Assembly: GCF_037996645.1 (NCBI RefSeq)
Contig: NZ_JBBMXV010000001.1
Location: 314,168-378,167, forward strand
Direction: 5' to 3'
DNA: 64,000 bases
Source: Halalkalicoccus tibetensis
Lineage (GTDB): Archaea > Halobacteriota > Halobacteria > Halobacteriales > Halalkalicoccaceae
The position numbers and the translations under genes were made by a program. The notes beneath the pieces were generated by a model that saw nothing but the letters and a program-made list of their open reading frames with translations, was not told the DNA's origin and made no database searches. Shown here in pieces: positions 7,936-17,012 of the stretch. Each line of letters opens with the position of its first letter. Positions within the stretch are counted from its first letter, which is position 1.

Positions 7936-9622
7936 GCTGCTGACCGCCCTCTCGGTGATCTTCGTCGTCGCCGGCGGACTGCTGCTCGTCGCGAACCACT
8001 ACTCGCTCGCGACGGTCCCGTTCCTGATCCTCGCGGGGGTGATCGCCGGCTTCTTCATCGATCCTCCCGTCTTGCTCGAGCTCGCCCAGTGGGGGATCGC
8101 CTTCCTCGTGTTCGTCTTCGGCGTCGAGCTCGATCTGGGCTCGATGCGGACCCTCGCTCGCGATGCCGAGATCACGACGACGGTCCAGGTCGGCGTGGTC
8201 GGCGCGCTCGGGTTCGCCGCCGGGCTGGGGCTCGGCTTCGACGCGACCAACGCGCTGTACTTCAGCGTCGCCGCCGCGCTCTCCTCGACCATCGTCGGCG
8301 CCGGCCTGCTTCAGGCGGAGTTCCGGCAGAACCTCGTCTACGGCCGGCTGGCCCACTCGGTCCACTTCGTTCAGGACCTGCTCGCGATCCTTCTGATCCT
8401 CGTGCTGAGCGCCGAGACCGCGTCGGCGGACGCGGTCGCCTCGAGCCTCGGCTACGGCGTCGTCCTGCTGGCGGCCGCCTACGTCATCAACGTCTACCTG
8501 TTCGATCACCTCTCGGCACTCGCGGAGGGCTCCCAGGAGCTGCTGATGATCACCGCGATCTCGATCCTGATCGGCTTCCTCGCGCTCACCGAGCTGGTCG
8601 GGATCTCGATCGTCGTCGGCGCCTTCGCCGCCGGGCTCGCGATCAAGCGCGACTTCACGCGGAACCTGGGGATGCTCAACGGGATCGAATCGATCAAGGA
8701 CTTCTTCGTCGCGGTGTTCTTCGTCTCGTTGGGCGCGCTCGTCTTCCTCGGGACGCCGGATCTGACCGTCCTCGCGGCCGCGCTCGTCCTCGTCTTCCTC
8801 ACCGCGGTCGTCAAACCCGCCGTGACGTTCGTCGCGTTCCTCCGGGAGGGCTACGACGCCCGGACCGCGACCCTGACGAGCCTCAGCCTCGATCAGACCA
8901 GCGAGTTCGCGCTCATCATGGCGATCGAGGCGTTCATCGCGGGGTTGATCGTCCCCGAGCTGTTCGACGCGATCATCCTCGCGGCCGCGGTGACGATGAT
9001 CACCGCCTCCTACACCCGACGCAACGACGAGCGCCTCTACGGGCTCCTGAGTCGGGCCGGGCTGCCGCGTGCGAGCCACCGCAAGACCGATCAGCGAAGC
9101 GCCGTCGAACCGGGGCTGTCGGATCACGTGATCGTCGTCGGCTACGGCCGGCAGGGTCGGCGGCTGGTCGAGACCTGCGAGCGTCGGGGGATCGACTACC
9201 TCGTCGTCGAGAACGACCCGACGATGTTCGAGTCCCTCGAGGGCGAGTGTCGCAACTACGTCTTCGGCGACGTGATGGACCGCTACACCTGGGAGAAGGC
9301 CGAGGCCGACGGGGCCTCGCTGATCGTCTCCACCGTCGACCAGCGCCGCGTCTCCGATCGGATCCTCTCGCTGGAGACTGATGCCGACGTGATCCTGCGC
9401 TCGCGGACCGCCGACGAGGCGGGCGACCTGCTCGACCGGGGCGCGCTCTACGTCAACGTTCCCGATCTACTCGCCGCCGACCGGCTGCTCGAGCACGTCG
9501 CCGGCGTCACCGAGGAGCCCGGCTACCGCGAGCGCCTTCGCGGGAAACATCTCGAGGAGCTCGACGCCTTCGAGGAGGCGGGGTTCTCCTCGATGAGCGA
9601 GGACACCGACCCGAGGTCGTGA
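7928..9622 (+). CDS. CPA2 antiporter with C-terminal TrkA-N domain
   Basis: A 564-residue protein: a CPA2 membrane domain (about residues 1-375, with FVFGVELDLGSM and LDQTSEFALIMAIEA) then a TrkA-N/RCK domain from about residue 395 with an intact nucleotide loop VVGYGRQGRRLVE and an acidic strand end YLVVENDP. It overlaps the preceding antiporter gene by eight bases. The pair probably acts together, the second subunit keeping the intact NAD-binding loop that the first lacks. Substrate ion (K+ or Na+) is not determinable. Confidence 0.88.
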   Translation: MSELLTALSVIFVVAGGLLLVANHYSLATVPFLILAGVIAGFFIDPPVLLELAQWGIAFLVFVFGVELDLGSMRTLARDAEITTTVQVGVVGALGFAAGLGLGFDATNALYFSVAAALSSTIVGAGLLQAEFRQNLVYGRLAHSVHFVQDLLAILLILVLSAETASADAVASSLGYGVVLLAAAYVINVYLFDHLSALAEGSQELLMITAISILIGFLALTELVGISIVVGAFAAGLAIKRDFTRNLGMLNGIESIKDFFVAVFFVSLGALVFLGTPDLTVLAAALVLVFLTAVVKPAVTFVAFLREGYDARTATLTSLSLDQTSEFALIMAIEAFIAGLIVPELFDAIILAAAVTMITASYTRRNDERLYGLLSRAGLPRASHRKTDQRSAVEPGLSDHVIVVGYGRQGRRLVETCERRGIDYLVVENDPTMFESLEGECRNYVFGDVMDRYTWEKAEADGASLIVSTVDQRRVSDRILSLETDADVILRSRTADEAGDLLDRGALYVNVPDLLAADRLLEHVAGVTEEPGYRERLRGKHLEELDAFEEAGFSSMSEDTDPRS

Positions 9623-9671
9623 TCCCGTCCGCGAACGTGAGAGCTATGGGTCCGCCGTGCGCGTCCCCCGT

Positions 9672-10829
9672 ATGGAGTGGGGCGAACGCTGGGGGCTGAT
9701 CGGCACCCATCTGACGGTCGCGCTGACGGGGATCGTCGCCGTGCTCTCGATCGTCACCGGGATCGCGAACATCAGTGCCCCCGCGGTCGGACTGCTCTAC
9801 GAGCTGATCGACCTCCCGCTCGTCGTCCACCGGACGGCCGGGTTCACCGGCGCGATGACCGGCTTTCTCATGCTGCTTTCGGCCTATGGGCTCCGCGGCC
9901 GCCTCCGTGTCGCCTGGTGGTCGACGGCCGTCCTGTTGCCGATGACGGCGATCCAGGGGCTGCTCCAGTCGAGCGTGCTCTCGATCCCGCTGATCGTGAT
10001 CTCCGCGCTCGCGATGCCGAACCTGCTCGCGAACCGGGGCCATTTCGACCGCGAGCTCCAGCTCTCGAACACGCAGATCGCCGCCGGCCTCGCGCTGGTG
10101 GGCGCGCAGGCCTACGGGACGCTCGGGACCTACGCGCTGCGCGAGGAGTTCGGCGAGGTCGAGACGATCCTCGACGCCTTCTACTTCACGCTGGTCACCG
10201 CGAGCACCGTCGGCTACGGCGACGCGACCCCGCTCACCCAGGAGGCACGGCTGTTCGGTCTCTCCGTCCTCCTCGTCGGCACAGCGAGCTTCGCGGTCGC
10301 GCTCGGTGCCCTTCTGAGCCCCGTCATCGAAGCCCGCCTCGCCTCCGCACTCGGAAAGATGAACGACGCAGAACTCGCCTCACTGGACGATCACGTACTG
10401 GTTCTCGGCTACGGCGAACTCACCGAGCCGATCCTGCAGGAACTCGAGACGCGCGCGCCCTTCGTCGTCATCACCGACGACGAGGCCCGCGCCGACCGGC
10501 TGGCCGACCGCGACCTCCTCGTGGTTCGGGGCGACCCGAGCGACGAGGAGACGATCGAGCGCGCCGGCCTCGAGGCGGCGCGGGCGGTCGTCGTCGCGAC
10601 CAACACCGACGCCGAGGACGCGCTGACGGTGCTGACCGTCCGCCAACTGCGCCCCGATATCCGGATCGTCTCGGCGGCGACGGATCGCGAGAACGTGATC
10701 AAGCTCAAGCGCGCGGGCGCCGACACCGTGATCAGCCCGGCGACCATCGGCGGGCGACTGATGGTCCAGTCGGCGCTGGGACGCGAGGACACCGAGGACA
10801 TCGCCGACAGGCTGCTGGGCGACGAGTAG
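9672..10829 (+). CDS. K+ channel with cytoplasmic RCK (TrkA-N/C) domains
   Basis: A 385-residue protein. Several hydrophobic helices (residues 10-120) precede a pore loop whose selectivity filter TVGYGD (about 179-184) is diagnostic for potassium. An RCK domain follows: VLVLGYGELTEPI near 243-255, then a second part ending with the TrkA-C-like ISPATIGGRLMVQSAL. The AUG at 9672 is preferred to a GUG at 9657. It closes the antiporter cluster in the same direction, 49 bases after the last antiporter, and gives this block both K+ influx/efflux and exchange capacity. Confidence 0.92.
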   Translation: MEWGERWGLIGTHLTVALTGIVAVLSIVTGIANISAPAVGLLYELIDLPLVVHRTAGFTGAMTGFLMLLSAYGLRGRLRVAWWSTAVLLPMTAIQGLLQSSVLSIPLIVISALAMPNLLANRGHFDRELQLSNTQIAAGLALVGAQAYGTLGTYALREEFGEVETILDAFYFTLVTASTVGYGDATPLTQEARLFGLSVLLVGTASFAVALGALLSPVIEARLASALGKMNDAELASLDDHVLVLGYGELTEPILQELETRAPFVVITDDEARADRLADRDLLVVRGDPSDEETIERAGLEAARAVVVATNTDAEDALTVLTVRQLRPDIRIVSAATDRENVIKLKRAGADTVISPATIGGRLMVQSALGREDTEDIADRLLGDE

Positions 10830-10835
10830 TCCCGG

Positions 10836-11834
10836 TCAGAGCCGGTCGTAGTGCTCGTCGAAGACCTCGAGGACGGCCTTCAGCGCGCCGACGATCACGG
10901 GACCGATGAACAGCCCCATGAACCCGACCAAATACAGCCCGCCGACCACGCCCACGAGGATGACGCTGGGGTTCATGCTCGCGTACCGGTCGACGATGAC
11001 TGGCCGGAGGAACTCGTCGGTGACGCTGACGACGACCGCGCCGTAGACGAACAGCGCGACGCCGAAGAGGGGCTCGCCGGTCGCCACCAGATAGATCGCG
11101 GCGGGCCCCCAGATGATGAACGCGCCGATCACCGGGAGGAGGGCGAGGATGATCATCATGAACGTCCAGAAGGCGGCGTTCGGGATCCCGGTGACGAACA
11201 GCCCGATCCCCGCCACCGCGCCCTGGACGAACGCCACGAGGACGTGGCCCAGAAGCACCGCCCACGTGATGTCCCCAAGGCGGTCCATGAGCTCCGAGCG
11301 GACGTCCTCGGGGAGCGGGATGATGGTGTTGAGCCACGCGACCAGCGAATCGCCGTCCTTGAGCAGGAAGAACAGGATGAAGACGGCGATCGCGAGGCCG
11401 ATGACCACGTCGGTGGCCGCTCCCAGAACCCCCGCCGCGCTCCCCAGTGCGACCTCCGCGGCGTCCTGGGCGTACGAGCTCGCCTGCTCGACGATGTCGA
11501 TCTGCTGGCCGGTGTACTGTGCGATCAGCCCCTCGATCCCGCCGAACTCGACGTCGGCCCCGCCCGCCTGCTGGGCGAGCTCGGCCGCGTCGTCGGCGAC
11601 GAGCGCGGCGATGACGACGAAGGGGACGACGAGCGTGACGAACGACCCGAGGATCAACAGGAAGGCCGCGATCCCCGCCCCGACGCGCGACTCGAGGCGT
11701 TTCTGGAGGGGCGAGAGCACGAACGCGAGCAGCCCCGCCATGAGGAAGTACTGCATGAACGGCTCGATCAACCAGTACGACAGTAACGACAGGATCCCGA
11801 TGAGGAGTAGTAGAAACCCCTTTCGAATGTTCAT
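10836..11834 (-). CDS. AI-2E family (PerM-like) transporter
   Basis: A 332-residue membrane protein of the AI-2E/PerM family (TqsA-like): paired N-terminal helices, a soluble region around residues 75-130, then several helices ending in the conserved GGLYLVGFMGLFIGPVIVGAL. Family members have been linked to autoinducer-2 or Na+(Li+)/H+ transport; the substrate here is unknown. It is the downstream member of a tandem pair with 11878-12876; the two products are the same length and align along their whole length, so they are a local duplication. It converges on the K+ channel gene with six bases between. Confidence 0.85.
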   Translation of the reverse strand: MNIRKGFLLLLIGILSLLSYWLIEPFMQYFLMAGLLAFVLSPLQKRLESRVGAGIAAFLLILGSFVTLVVPFVVIAALVADDAAELAQQAGGADVEFGGIEGLIAQYTGQQIDIVEQASSYAQDAAEVALGSAAGVLGAATDVVIGLAIAVFILFFLLKDGDSLVAWLNTIIPLPEDVRSELMDRLGDITWAVLLGHVLVAFVQGAVAGIGLFVTGIPNAAFWTFMMIILALLPVIGAFIIWGPAAIYLVATGEPLFGVALFVYGAVVVSVTDEFLRPVIVDRYASMNPSVILVGVVGGLYLVGFMGLFIGPVIVGALKAVLEVFDEHYDRL

Positions 11835-11877
11835 ACTGTCGTTTGGGGCCGCCGGCCGGATAAAACGCGACCCTGCG

Positions 11878-12876
11878 TTATCGGTCGACGTAGTGCTCGT
11901 CGAACGTCTCGACGGCGACCTTGAACGCGCCGACGATCACGGGCCCGAAGAACAGCCCCATCACGCCGAGCAGGTAGAGCCCGCCGACCACCCCGAGCAT
12001 GATCGTCGCGGGGCTGAGCCGGGCCCGGCGGTCGACGAGGATCGGTCGGAGGTAGTTGTCGGAGAGGCTCACGACCACCGCGCCGTAGACGAACAGCGCG
12101 CCGCCCGCGACCGGGCTCCCCGCGAGGACGAGCCAGGCCGCCGCGGGCCCCCAGACGAGGAAGGCGCCGACGATCGGCAACAGCGCGAGCAGCACCATCG
12201 CGAGCGTCCAGAACGCGGCGTTCGGGATCCCCGTGGCGAACAGCCCGATCCCGGCGAGGAACCCCTGGATCGTCGAGACCAGCACGTGGCCCACCAGCAC
12301 CGCCCACATGAGATCGTCGATGCGGGTCGCGAGGTCCGAAAGCACCCGGTCGGGCAGCGGCGTCACCTCGAACAGCCAGTCGACGAGCCGCCGGCCGTCC
12401 CGGAGGAAGAAGAACAGCATGAACGCCGCGAGCGCGATCCCGAGCAGCGTATGGGTGAAGGCGCCGACGAGGTCGGGCGCGCTGCCCAGGAAGACGCCCG
12501 CGAAGTTCTCGGCGGCCGCCCCGAGCGCGGCGGGCAGGTCGACCTCCTGACCCGTCGCCCGTTCGATCGCCGCCTCCAGCCCCCCGAGGTCGACCTGGCT
12601 GTCGCTCAGACGCTGGGCCAGGTCGACCGCGTCGTTCCCGACGAAGGCGACCATCGCGGCAAATGGAAGGATCAGCGCCCCGGTCGCCGCGACCATCAGC
12701 GCGAGGGCGGCCCCGGTTCCGCCGATGCGGGGCTCGAGGCGCTCGTAGACCGGCGCGAGCAGGTAGGCGATCAGCACCGCCAGCAGCACGTACTGGAGGA
12801 AGGGCCAGGCGATCGCGAGCGACAGCGCGCCGAGCGCGCCGATCACGACCAGCATGAACCCCCTGCTCACGTCCAT
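11878..12876 (-). CDS. AI-2E family (PerM-like) transporter, tandem paralogue
   Basis: A 332-residue protein paralogous to its downstream neighbour. Shared blocks include the start (VSRGFMLVVIGALGALS against IRKGFLLLLIGILSLLS), GIGLFATGIPNAAFW and the end VVGGLYLLGVMGLFFGPVIV. Both are separately promoted or co-transcribed across a 43-base gap. The function is exporter-like by family; the substrate is unknown. The duplication may have provided two substrate specificities. Confidence 0.85.
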   Translation of the reverse strand: MDVSRGFMLVVIGALGALSLAIAWPFLQYVLLAVLIAYLLAPVYERLEPRIGGTGAALALMVAATGALILPFAAMVAFVGNDAVDLAQRLSDSQVDLGGLEAAIERATGQEVDLPAALGAAAENFAGVFLGSAPDLVGAFTHTLLGIALAAFMLFFFLRDGRRLVDWLFEVTPLPDRVLSDLATRIDDLMWAVLVGHVLVSTIQGFLAGIGLFATGIPNAAFWTLAMVLLALLPIVGAFLVWGPAAAWLVLAGSPVAGGALFVYGAVVVSLSDNYLRPILVDRRARLSPATIMLGVVGGLYLLGVMGLFFGPVIVGAFKVAVETFDEHYVDR

Positions 12877-12918
12877 ACTGAACTGACGCCGGGAACGGGG
12901 ATAAAACGATCCGGCGAG

Positions 12919-13647
12919 CTACGAGAGCGCGACCACGGCGTCGAGCGAGATGCCGATCGCGCGCTCGACGTTGTCCTTGGCCTTCTCGGGCAGCTCCTCG
13001 TCGTCGGTCTCGCCCTTCTGGGTGCCCTCAACGAGATTGCCGTCGACGGTGCAGATCGCGCCCGCGGCCATCCCCTTGCGCCGCGCGAGGCTGAAGACGG
13101 CGGCGGCCTCCATCTCGACCGAGAGGATCCCCGCCTCCTCCCAGTTCTCGACGTACTCGTCGGTCTCGGCGTAGAAGGCGTCGTCGGACGCGATCGGGCC
13201 GACGTGGACCTCCTCGTCCCTGCTCTCGGCGCCGTCGACCAGCGCCGAGAGCACGTCGTAATCCGGCACGGCGGGGTAGGTGACCGACTCGTAGCGCTTC
13301 GAGGTACCCTCGTCCTTCGCGGCGCCCGTCGCGACGATCATGTCGCCGATCTCGATGCCGCTCTGGAGCGCACCCGTCGTGCCCACGCGGATCACCGTCT
13401 CGACGCCCACGCGTTCGAGCTCCTCGATCGCGATCGCCGCGGAGGGACAGCCGATCCCCGTCGAGCAGATCGTCAGGTCGACCCCCTCGTAGGTGGCGTT
13501 GACGAGCTTGTACTCGCGGTTCTCGGCGACGACCTCGGAGGAGTCACAGAGGCCGGCGATCCGGTCGACGCGGCCGGGGTCGCCCGGGATCAGCGCGATG
13601 TCGTTGAGGTCGCCCGGCTCCACCAGGAGGTGTGGTTGTTTCGCCAT
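12919..13647 (-). CDS. udp: Nucleoside phosphorylase (uridine phosphorylase type)
   Basis: A 242-residue member of the PNP/UDP family that cleaves nucleosides with phosphate to give a base and (deoxy)ribose-1-phosphate. Motifs seen are LIPGDPGRVDRIA for phosphate binding, VIRVGTTGALQ, and the substrate-binding ILSVEMEAAAVFSLAR near residue 175. The base preference (uridine or purine) cannot be fixed from sequence alone. deoC, which would take deoxyribose-phosphate further, lies 2.5 kb away, which suggests nucleoside salvage in this neighbourhood. Confidence 0.88.
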   Translation of the reverse strand: MAKQPHLLVEPGDLNDIALIPGDPGRVDRIAGLCDSSEVVAENREYKLVNATYEGVDLTICSTGIGCPSAAIAIEELERVGVETVIRVGTTGALQSGIEIGDMIVATGAAKDEGTSKRYESVTYPAVPDYDVLSALVDGAESRDEEVHVGPIASDDAFYAETDEYVENWEEAGILSVEMEAAAVFSLARRKGMAAGAICTVDGNLVEGTQKGETDDEELPEKAKDNVERAIGISLDAVVALS

Positions 13648-13689
13648 ACGCGCGAGTCTCGGGGTGCGGGCAAAAGCCGTGCGGTCTCG

Positions 13690-14481
13690 TCAGCCCCCGA
13701 CCGCGAACAGCAGCAGGTTGTGGGTGCCGGGGCCGAGCCCGACCGCGGCGATCGCGCCCAGGAGAAGAAACCCCTCGCCCGGGGTGTCCTCGACGTAGTC
13801 GGCCATCAGCCAGACGATCCCGCAGGCCAGCGCGACCTTCACGAGGACGAACAGCCAGCCGACGCCGATCGCCTCCGCGGTGGGAAGCCCCTCCGCGAAG
13901 CCCATGATCGCCCGCGGGAGCGGCGAGCGCTCGTGGACCTCCAGCACGTCGATCCCGACGGCCGTCGAGACCCCGTCGAGGACGTGCCCGAAGACGACGA
14001 GCGCGCCGGCCGCGCCGGTCGTCGTCGCCGCACCCGGTAGCGCGCGCCCGAACAGCCACCACGTCATCGCGGCGAGGCCGGTCGAGAGGACGAGCGCGAC
14101 GGTCGGCCAGACCAGCACGACGGTCCCGCGGTCGTAGCCCACCGCGAAGGCCGCCCCGACCGCGAGCAGCGCGGCCACCGTCCCCGCGAACGCGAGGACC
14201 CGGTCGTCGCCGAGCGCCCAGACGAGCCCCGCGAGGACGAAGGTACTGATGTAGACGCTCGGGGTGCCGAGCAGCGGGGAGAGGGCGTCGGGCGCGGCGT
14301 CGATGACCCCGAGGACGTGGCCGGCCGCGCCGGCGATCATCCACGGGGCGAACGCCAGCACGGTCGCCTCCCCGACGGGTGGCCGTCGACGTAGGAGCAA
14401 CGCCACCACGCCCACTGTCGCCACCAGTAGGGGGAGGAGATACGCGAGCGGCGGGAGAGCGAACCCGTCGGGCAGGACCAT
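13690..14481 (-). CDS. DUF63 family membrane protein
   Basis: A 263-residue protein with about eight hydrophobic helices. Typical DUF63 traits are the N-terminal LPPLAYLLPLL, the segment VVFGHVLDGVSTAVGIDVLEVHERSPLPRA, read here in two parts around residue 175, and the C-terminal GLGPGTHNLLLF. The function of this archaeal family is unknown. The AUG at 14481 fits the hydrophobic profile; upstream in-frame sequence is low-quality shadow of another gene. Confidence 0.8.
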   Translation of the reverse strand: MVLPDGFALPPLAYLLPLLVATVGVVALLLRRRPPVGEATVLAFAPWMIAGAAGHVLGVIDAAPDALSPLLGTPSVYISTFVLAGLVWALGDDRVLAFAGTVAALLAVGAAFAVGYDRGTVVLVWPTVALVLSTGLAAMTWWLFGRALPGAATTTGAAGALVVFGHVLDGVSTAVGIDVLEVHERSPLPRAIMGFAEGLPTAEAIGVGWLFVLVKVALACGIVWLMADYVEDTPGEGFLLLGAIAAVGLGPGTHNLLLFAVGG

Positions 14482-14781
14482 ACCGAGGAACCCCGCCGGG
14501 AAATAGAAAGCGTTGCGATCCGGGTGCCCGCCGCCCGCCGGGCACCGTCGCCGACCCGCCTGTCCGGCCCGACGACCCCACCGGAGCCATCGTTTCGGCG
14601 ATCGGCTCGATTGAGAAATACGTATTATTAGCAGTATTAATACCACACGGAATGAAAACGATCCGGTAGATCCGTCCGGTGCCGTAGCGCGGTCTCCCCG
14701 GTGGATTCGTCGCTTCCCACGAGACAGGTGTCTATACCGAACGATCTGAACACCTATCCCTGCCTGTATCCTTGATATCCC
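14482..14781. other. Intergenic region between divergent genes
   Basis: Three hundred bases between the DUF63 gene and the Bat-like regulator. An AT-rich island at about 14610-14655 contains TATTATTAG and TATTAATACC and could carry promoters or an operator for either gene. No convincing gene or RNA was seen here. Confidence 0.5.
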
Positions 14782-15462
14782 ATGGCATCGATCATCGAGT
14801 TCCGGTTGCCGATCGAGCAGTTCGCGCTGGCACACACCTTCGATGCTGTTTCGGATCTCCGTCTCGAGATCGAGCGGTTCGCCGCCCAGGACGACGGCTC
14901 GGCGATACCGTTCGCCTGGGTCTCCGCCGAGGGGGTCGGGGGGTTCGAGGACGCGGTCGCGGACGACCCCTCGGTCGAGTCCGTTTCGCTGCTCGCCGAC
15001 GGTGACGGCGAACGGCTCTACCGGATGAACTGGACCGAGAACGTCGAGTCCGTCGTCCGCCTCCTGCTCGCGAAGGACGGCGCGATCATGTCCGCGAGCG
15101 CGGAGGGCGACGCCTGGGAGTTCCAGATGATGTGTCCGGAACACTACTCGCTGTCGGAGATCTACGATCTCTGCGAGGAGAACGGGCTCTCGCTCACCGT
15201 CGACGCGATCTACGAGCTCGGCGGCAGCGAGGAGGCGGCCCACGGGCTGACCGATCCCCAGCACACGTCGCTGCTGGCGGCCAAGGAGATGGGCTACTAC
15301 GACGTCCCCCGGTCGGTCTCGCTCTCCGATCTCGCCGACGAGCTCGGGGTCTCACACCAGGCCCTCTCCGAGCGGCTTCGACGCGGCCATGGGCGGCTCA
15401 TCGACCGGACCCTGGGCTCGAACGGCACGGTTCGAACCGAGCGGCCACCGGAACCCGAGTAG
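14782..15462 (+). CDS. Bacterio-opsin-activator-type HTH regulator
   Basis: A 226-residue protein typical of haloarchaeal HTH_10 (Bat-like) regulators. The N-terminal 150 residues form the family's sensor region (start MASIIEFRLPIEQFALAHTF). The C-terminal 60 residues carry the HTH_10 domain: LTDPQHTSLLAAKEMGYYDVP followed by the helix-turn-helix LSDLADELGVSHQALSERLRR. It likely controls a local or metabolic regulon, but no target is visible. A short basic/acidic tail (RTERPPEPE) ends the protein. Confidence 0.88.
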   Translation: MASIIEFRLPIEQFALAHTFDAVSDLRLEIERFAAQDDGSAIPFAWVSAEGVGGFEDAVADDPSVESVSLLADGDGERLYRMNWTENVESVVRLLLAKDGAIMSASAEGDAWEFQMMCPEHYSLSEIYDLCEENGLSLTVDAIYELGGSEEAAHGLTDPQHTSLLAAKEMGYYDVPRSVSLSDLADELGVSHQALSERLRRGHGRLIDRTLGSNGTVRTERPPEPE

Positions 15463-15643
15463 CCGTCCCGCCGAGGACGCTTTCCCGGGCCTTCATGACT
15501 GTCTGAGCCCTTTCGGCGGGACGTCGGGTGACCCCACGGGATCGCGAGGTGCGGTACCTCGGTCGGCGTTTGCCGGAAGGCGATTCCGGGTGGGTCTGCT
15601 ATACCAAGTCGACCCTTCATCCGGCTGGAACACGTACTCAGAA

Positions 15644-15823
15644 GTGGTGCATTACTTCGAGAACCACTGTACCGACTGCGGTTGGAGCGCGAGCACCGAG
15701 GACCATCGGTCACGCGCCGCAGTCGGTCGGAAAGCGATCGAGCACTACGCCGAGTCCGGCCACTCGATCGAATCCTGTTCGATCACGTATCCCGTAGTTG
15801 TGACGTACCCCGGTCGACCGTAA
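15644..15823 (+). CDS. Small putative zinc-binding protein
   Basis: A 59-residue product starting at GUG 15644 (or the adjacent GUG at 15647). It contains a C-x2-C pair (ENHCTDCGWSAS) and then HYAESGHSIE, spaced like a C2H2-type zinc site, and resembles the numerous short zinc-finger proteins of haloarchaea. There is no AUG start, and the upstream promoter is not clear, so the exact start is uncertain. Confidence 0.5.
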   Translation: MVHYFENHCTDCGWSASTEDHRSRAAVGRKAIEHYAESGHSIESCSITYPVVVTYPGRP

Positions 15824-15929
15824 CGCCGGCTCCCGCCGACACGTCTGGGTTCGGCGGGGCTTCCATCGATGAAACCGGCCGTCAGATCGTCGTTCTCTTG
15901 GACCGGTCGTCGACGAGCCACCGGCATAG

Positions 15930-16145
15930 GTGGTCCACCGAGTCGACTGCCTATCGCCGTCGGCGCGTATTCAATCTATCGAGCCATCAGACGAGATCAA
16001 CAGCGAGGCGGAACTGCAGCGGGAGCTGTGTCGTCTCTTCCGATCGACCCGTCGCAACGAGGTCCCGCTGGGACCGACGTGGATGTGTGAAGACGGGGAG
16101 CATCCCGATCTGGAGCTGATCTGTTTCGAGCTCGCCGACCAGTAG
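15930..16145 (+). CDS. Small hypothetical protein
   Basis: An open frame of 71 codons from a GUG start. The last 45 residues (from about [14 protein letters not shown] to [19 protein letters not shown]) have acidic haloarchaeal character and resemble the ends of short haloarchaeal hypothetical proteins. The first 25 residues look untranslated, so the real start may be further in, perhaps at a non-AUG codon. No function can be offered. Confidence 0.4.
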   Translation: MVHRVDCLSPSARIQSIEPSDEINSEAELQRELCRLFRSTRRNEVPLGPTWMCEDGEHPDLELICFELADQ

Positions 16146-16146
16146 C

Positions 16147-16155
16147 CTCTTTAGG
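16147..16155 (+). promoter_or_regulatory. TATA-like box for deoC
   Basis: CTCTTTAGG lies about 27 bases before the deoC start, the spacing of a leaderless haloarchaeal promoter. A nearly identical CTTTTAGG precedes icd at the same distance. Confidence 0.5.
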
Positions 16156-16177
16156 TTCCCATGCCGTTGGCCCGGCC

Positions 16178-16828
16178 ATGGACAAAGCGGCGTTCGCGGC
16201 ATCGATCGACCACACCGTTCTCGGGCCGGAGACGACACGGGGCGACGTCGAGCGCGTCCTCGATGAGGCCGACGAGTACGGGATGAACGCCTGCATCCCG
16301 CCGTGTTACGTCGAGGAGGCCGCCGAGTACGCCCCCGAGGTGACGATCGCGACCGTGATCGGCTTCCCTCACGGCCAGAACACCCCCGAGAGCAAGCGCC
16401 GCGAGGGCGTCGAGGCCTGGAAGGCCGGGGCCGACGAGCTCGACGTGGTCTGCAACCGGGGGCGGCTGCTGGGCGACGAGCCCGAGCGGTTCCACGAGGA
16501 GCTCGCCGAGATCGTCGCCGCGGTGCCGGTCCCCGTCAAGGCCATCCTCGAGACGAGCGAGCTCCCCGCCGAGGAGATCAGGCGGGCCGCGGAGCTGGCC
16601 ACGGAGGCCGACGTCGCGATGCTCAAGACCTCGACGGGCTTCGCCGACGGCGGGGCGACCGTCGAGGACGTCGAGCTGCTCGCGGAGTTCCTCCCCGTGA
16701 AGGCCAGCGGCGGGGTCGGCGACTACCGGACGGCGAAAGCGATGTTCGACGCCGGCGCCGAGCGCATCGGCGCCTCCTCCGGGGTCGCGCTGGTCGAGGA
16801 CTTTCCCGACGCCGGTCGAACCAGTTAA
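16178..16828 (+). CDS. deoC: Deoxyribose-phosphate aldolase
   Basis: DeoC splits 2-deoxyribose-5-phosphate into acetaldehyde and glyceraldehyde-3-phosphate, the last step in deoxynucleoside use. The 216-residue TIM-barrel protein shows the family blocks: [31 protein letters not shown], the segment [10 protein letters not shown], the Schiff-base lysine region [12 protein letters not shown] near residue 150, and [13 protein letters not shown]. Length is normal. A nucleoside phosphorylase gene 2.5 kb away could supply its upstream step. A TATA-like box 27 bases upstream supports a leaderless transcript. Confidence 0.95.
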   Translation: MDKAAFAASIDHTVLGPETTRGDVERVLDEADEYGMNACIPPCYVEEAAEYAPEVTIATVIGFPHGQNTPESKRREGVEAWKAGADELDVVCNRGRLLGDEPERFHEELAEIVAAVPVPVKAILETSELPAEEIRRAAELATEADVAMLKTSTGFADGGATVEDVELLAEFLPVKASGGVGDYRTAKAMFDAGAERIGASSGVALVEDFPDAGRTS

Positions 16829-17012
16829 GACGCCCGCAGCGAAACCCGGTTCCATGAACGTGCGATCCGCCGGCCGACGCGGACTCGGCCCGGCCAGCGA
16901 TCCCGGCGCGTCGCCGCGAACCACGATCCTCGGGCGACGTCCATAGCGCCGTCCCGTGAGTCCCCCTCTCCATCGACGACAGTGGCGACCCTGGCGGCGG
17001 GGTGGCGCGTAG

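Noticed and set aside
13690-15264. Long minus-strand open frame extending the DUF63 gene to 524 codons
   Set aside because: The extra part lies antisense to the well-supported Bat-type regulator and has no conserved features; it is a shadow of GC-rich coding DNA.
15467-15521. Inverted repeat with arms CGTCCCGCCG and CGGCGGGACG
   Set aside because: The arms are 35 bases apart and not clearly tied to a gene end; too weak for a separate call.
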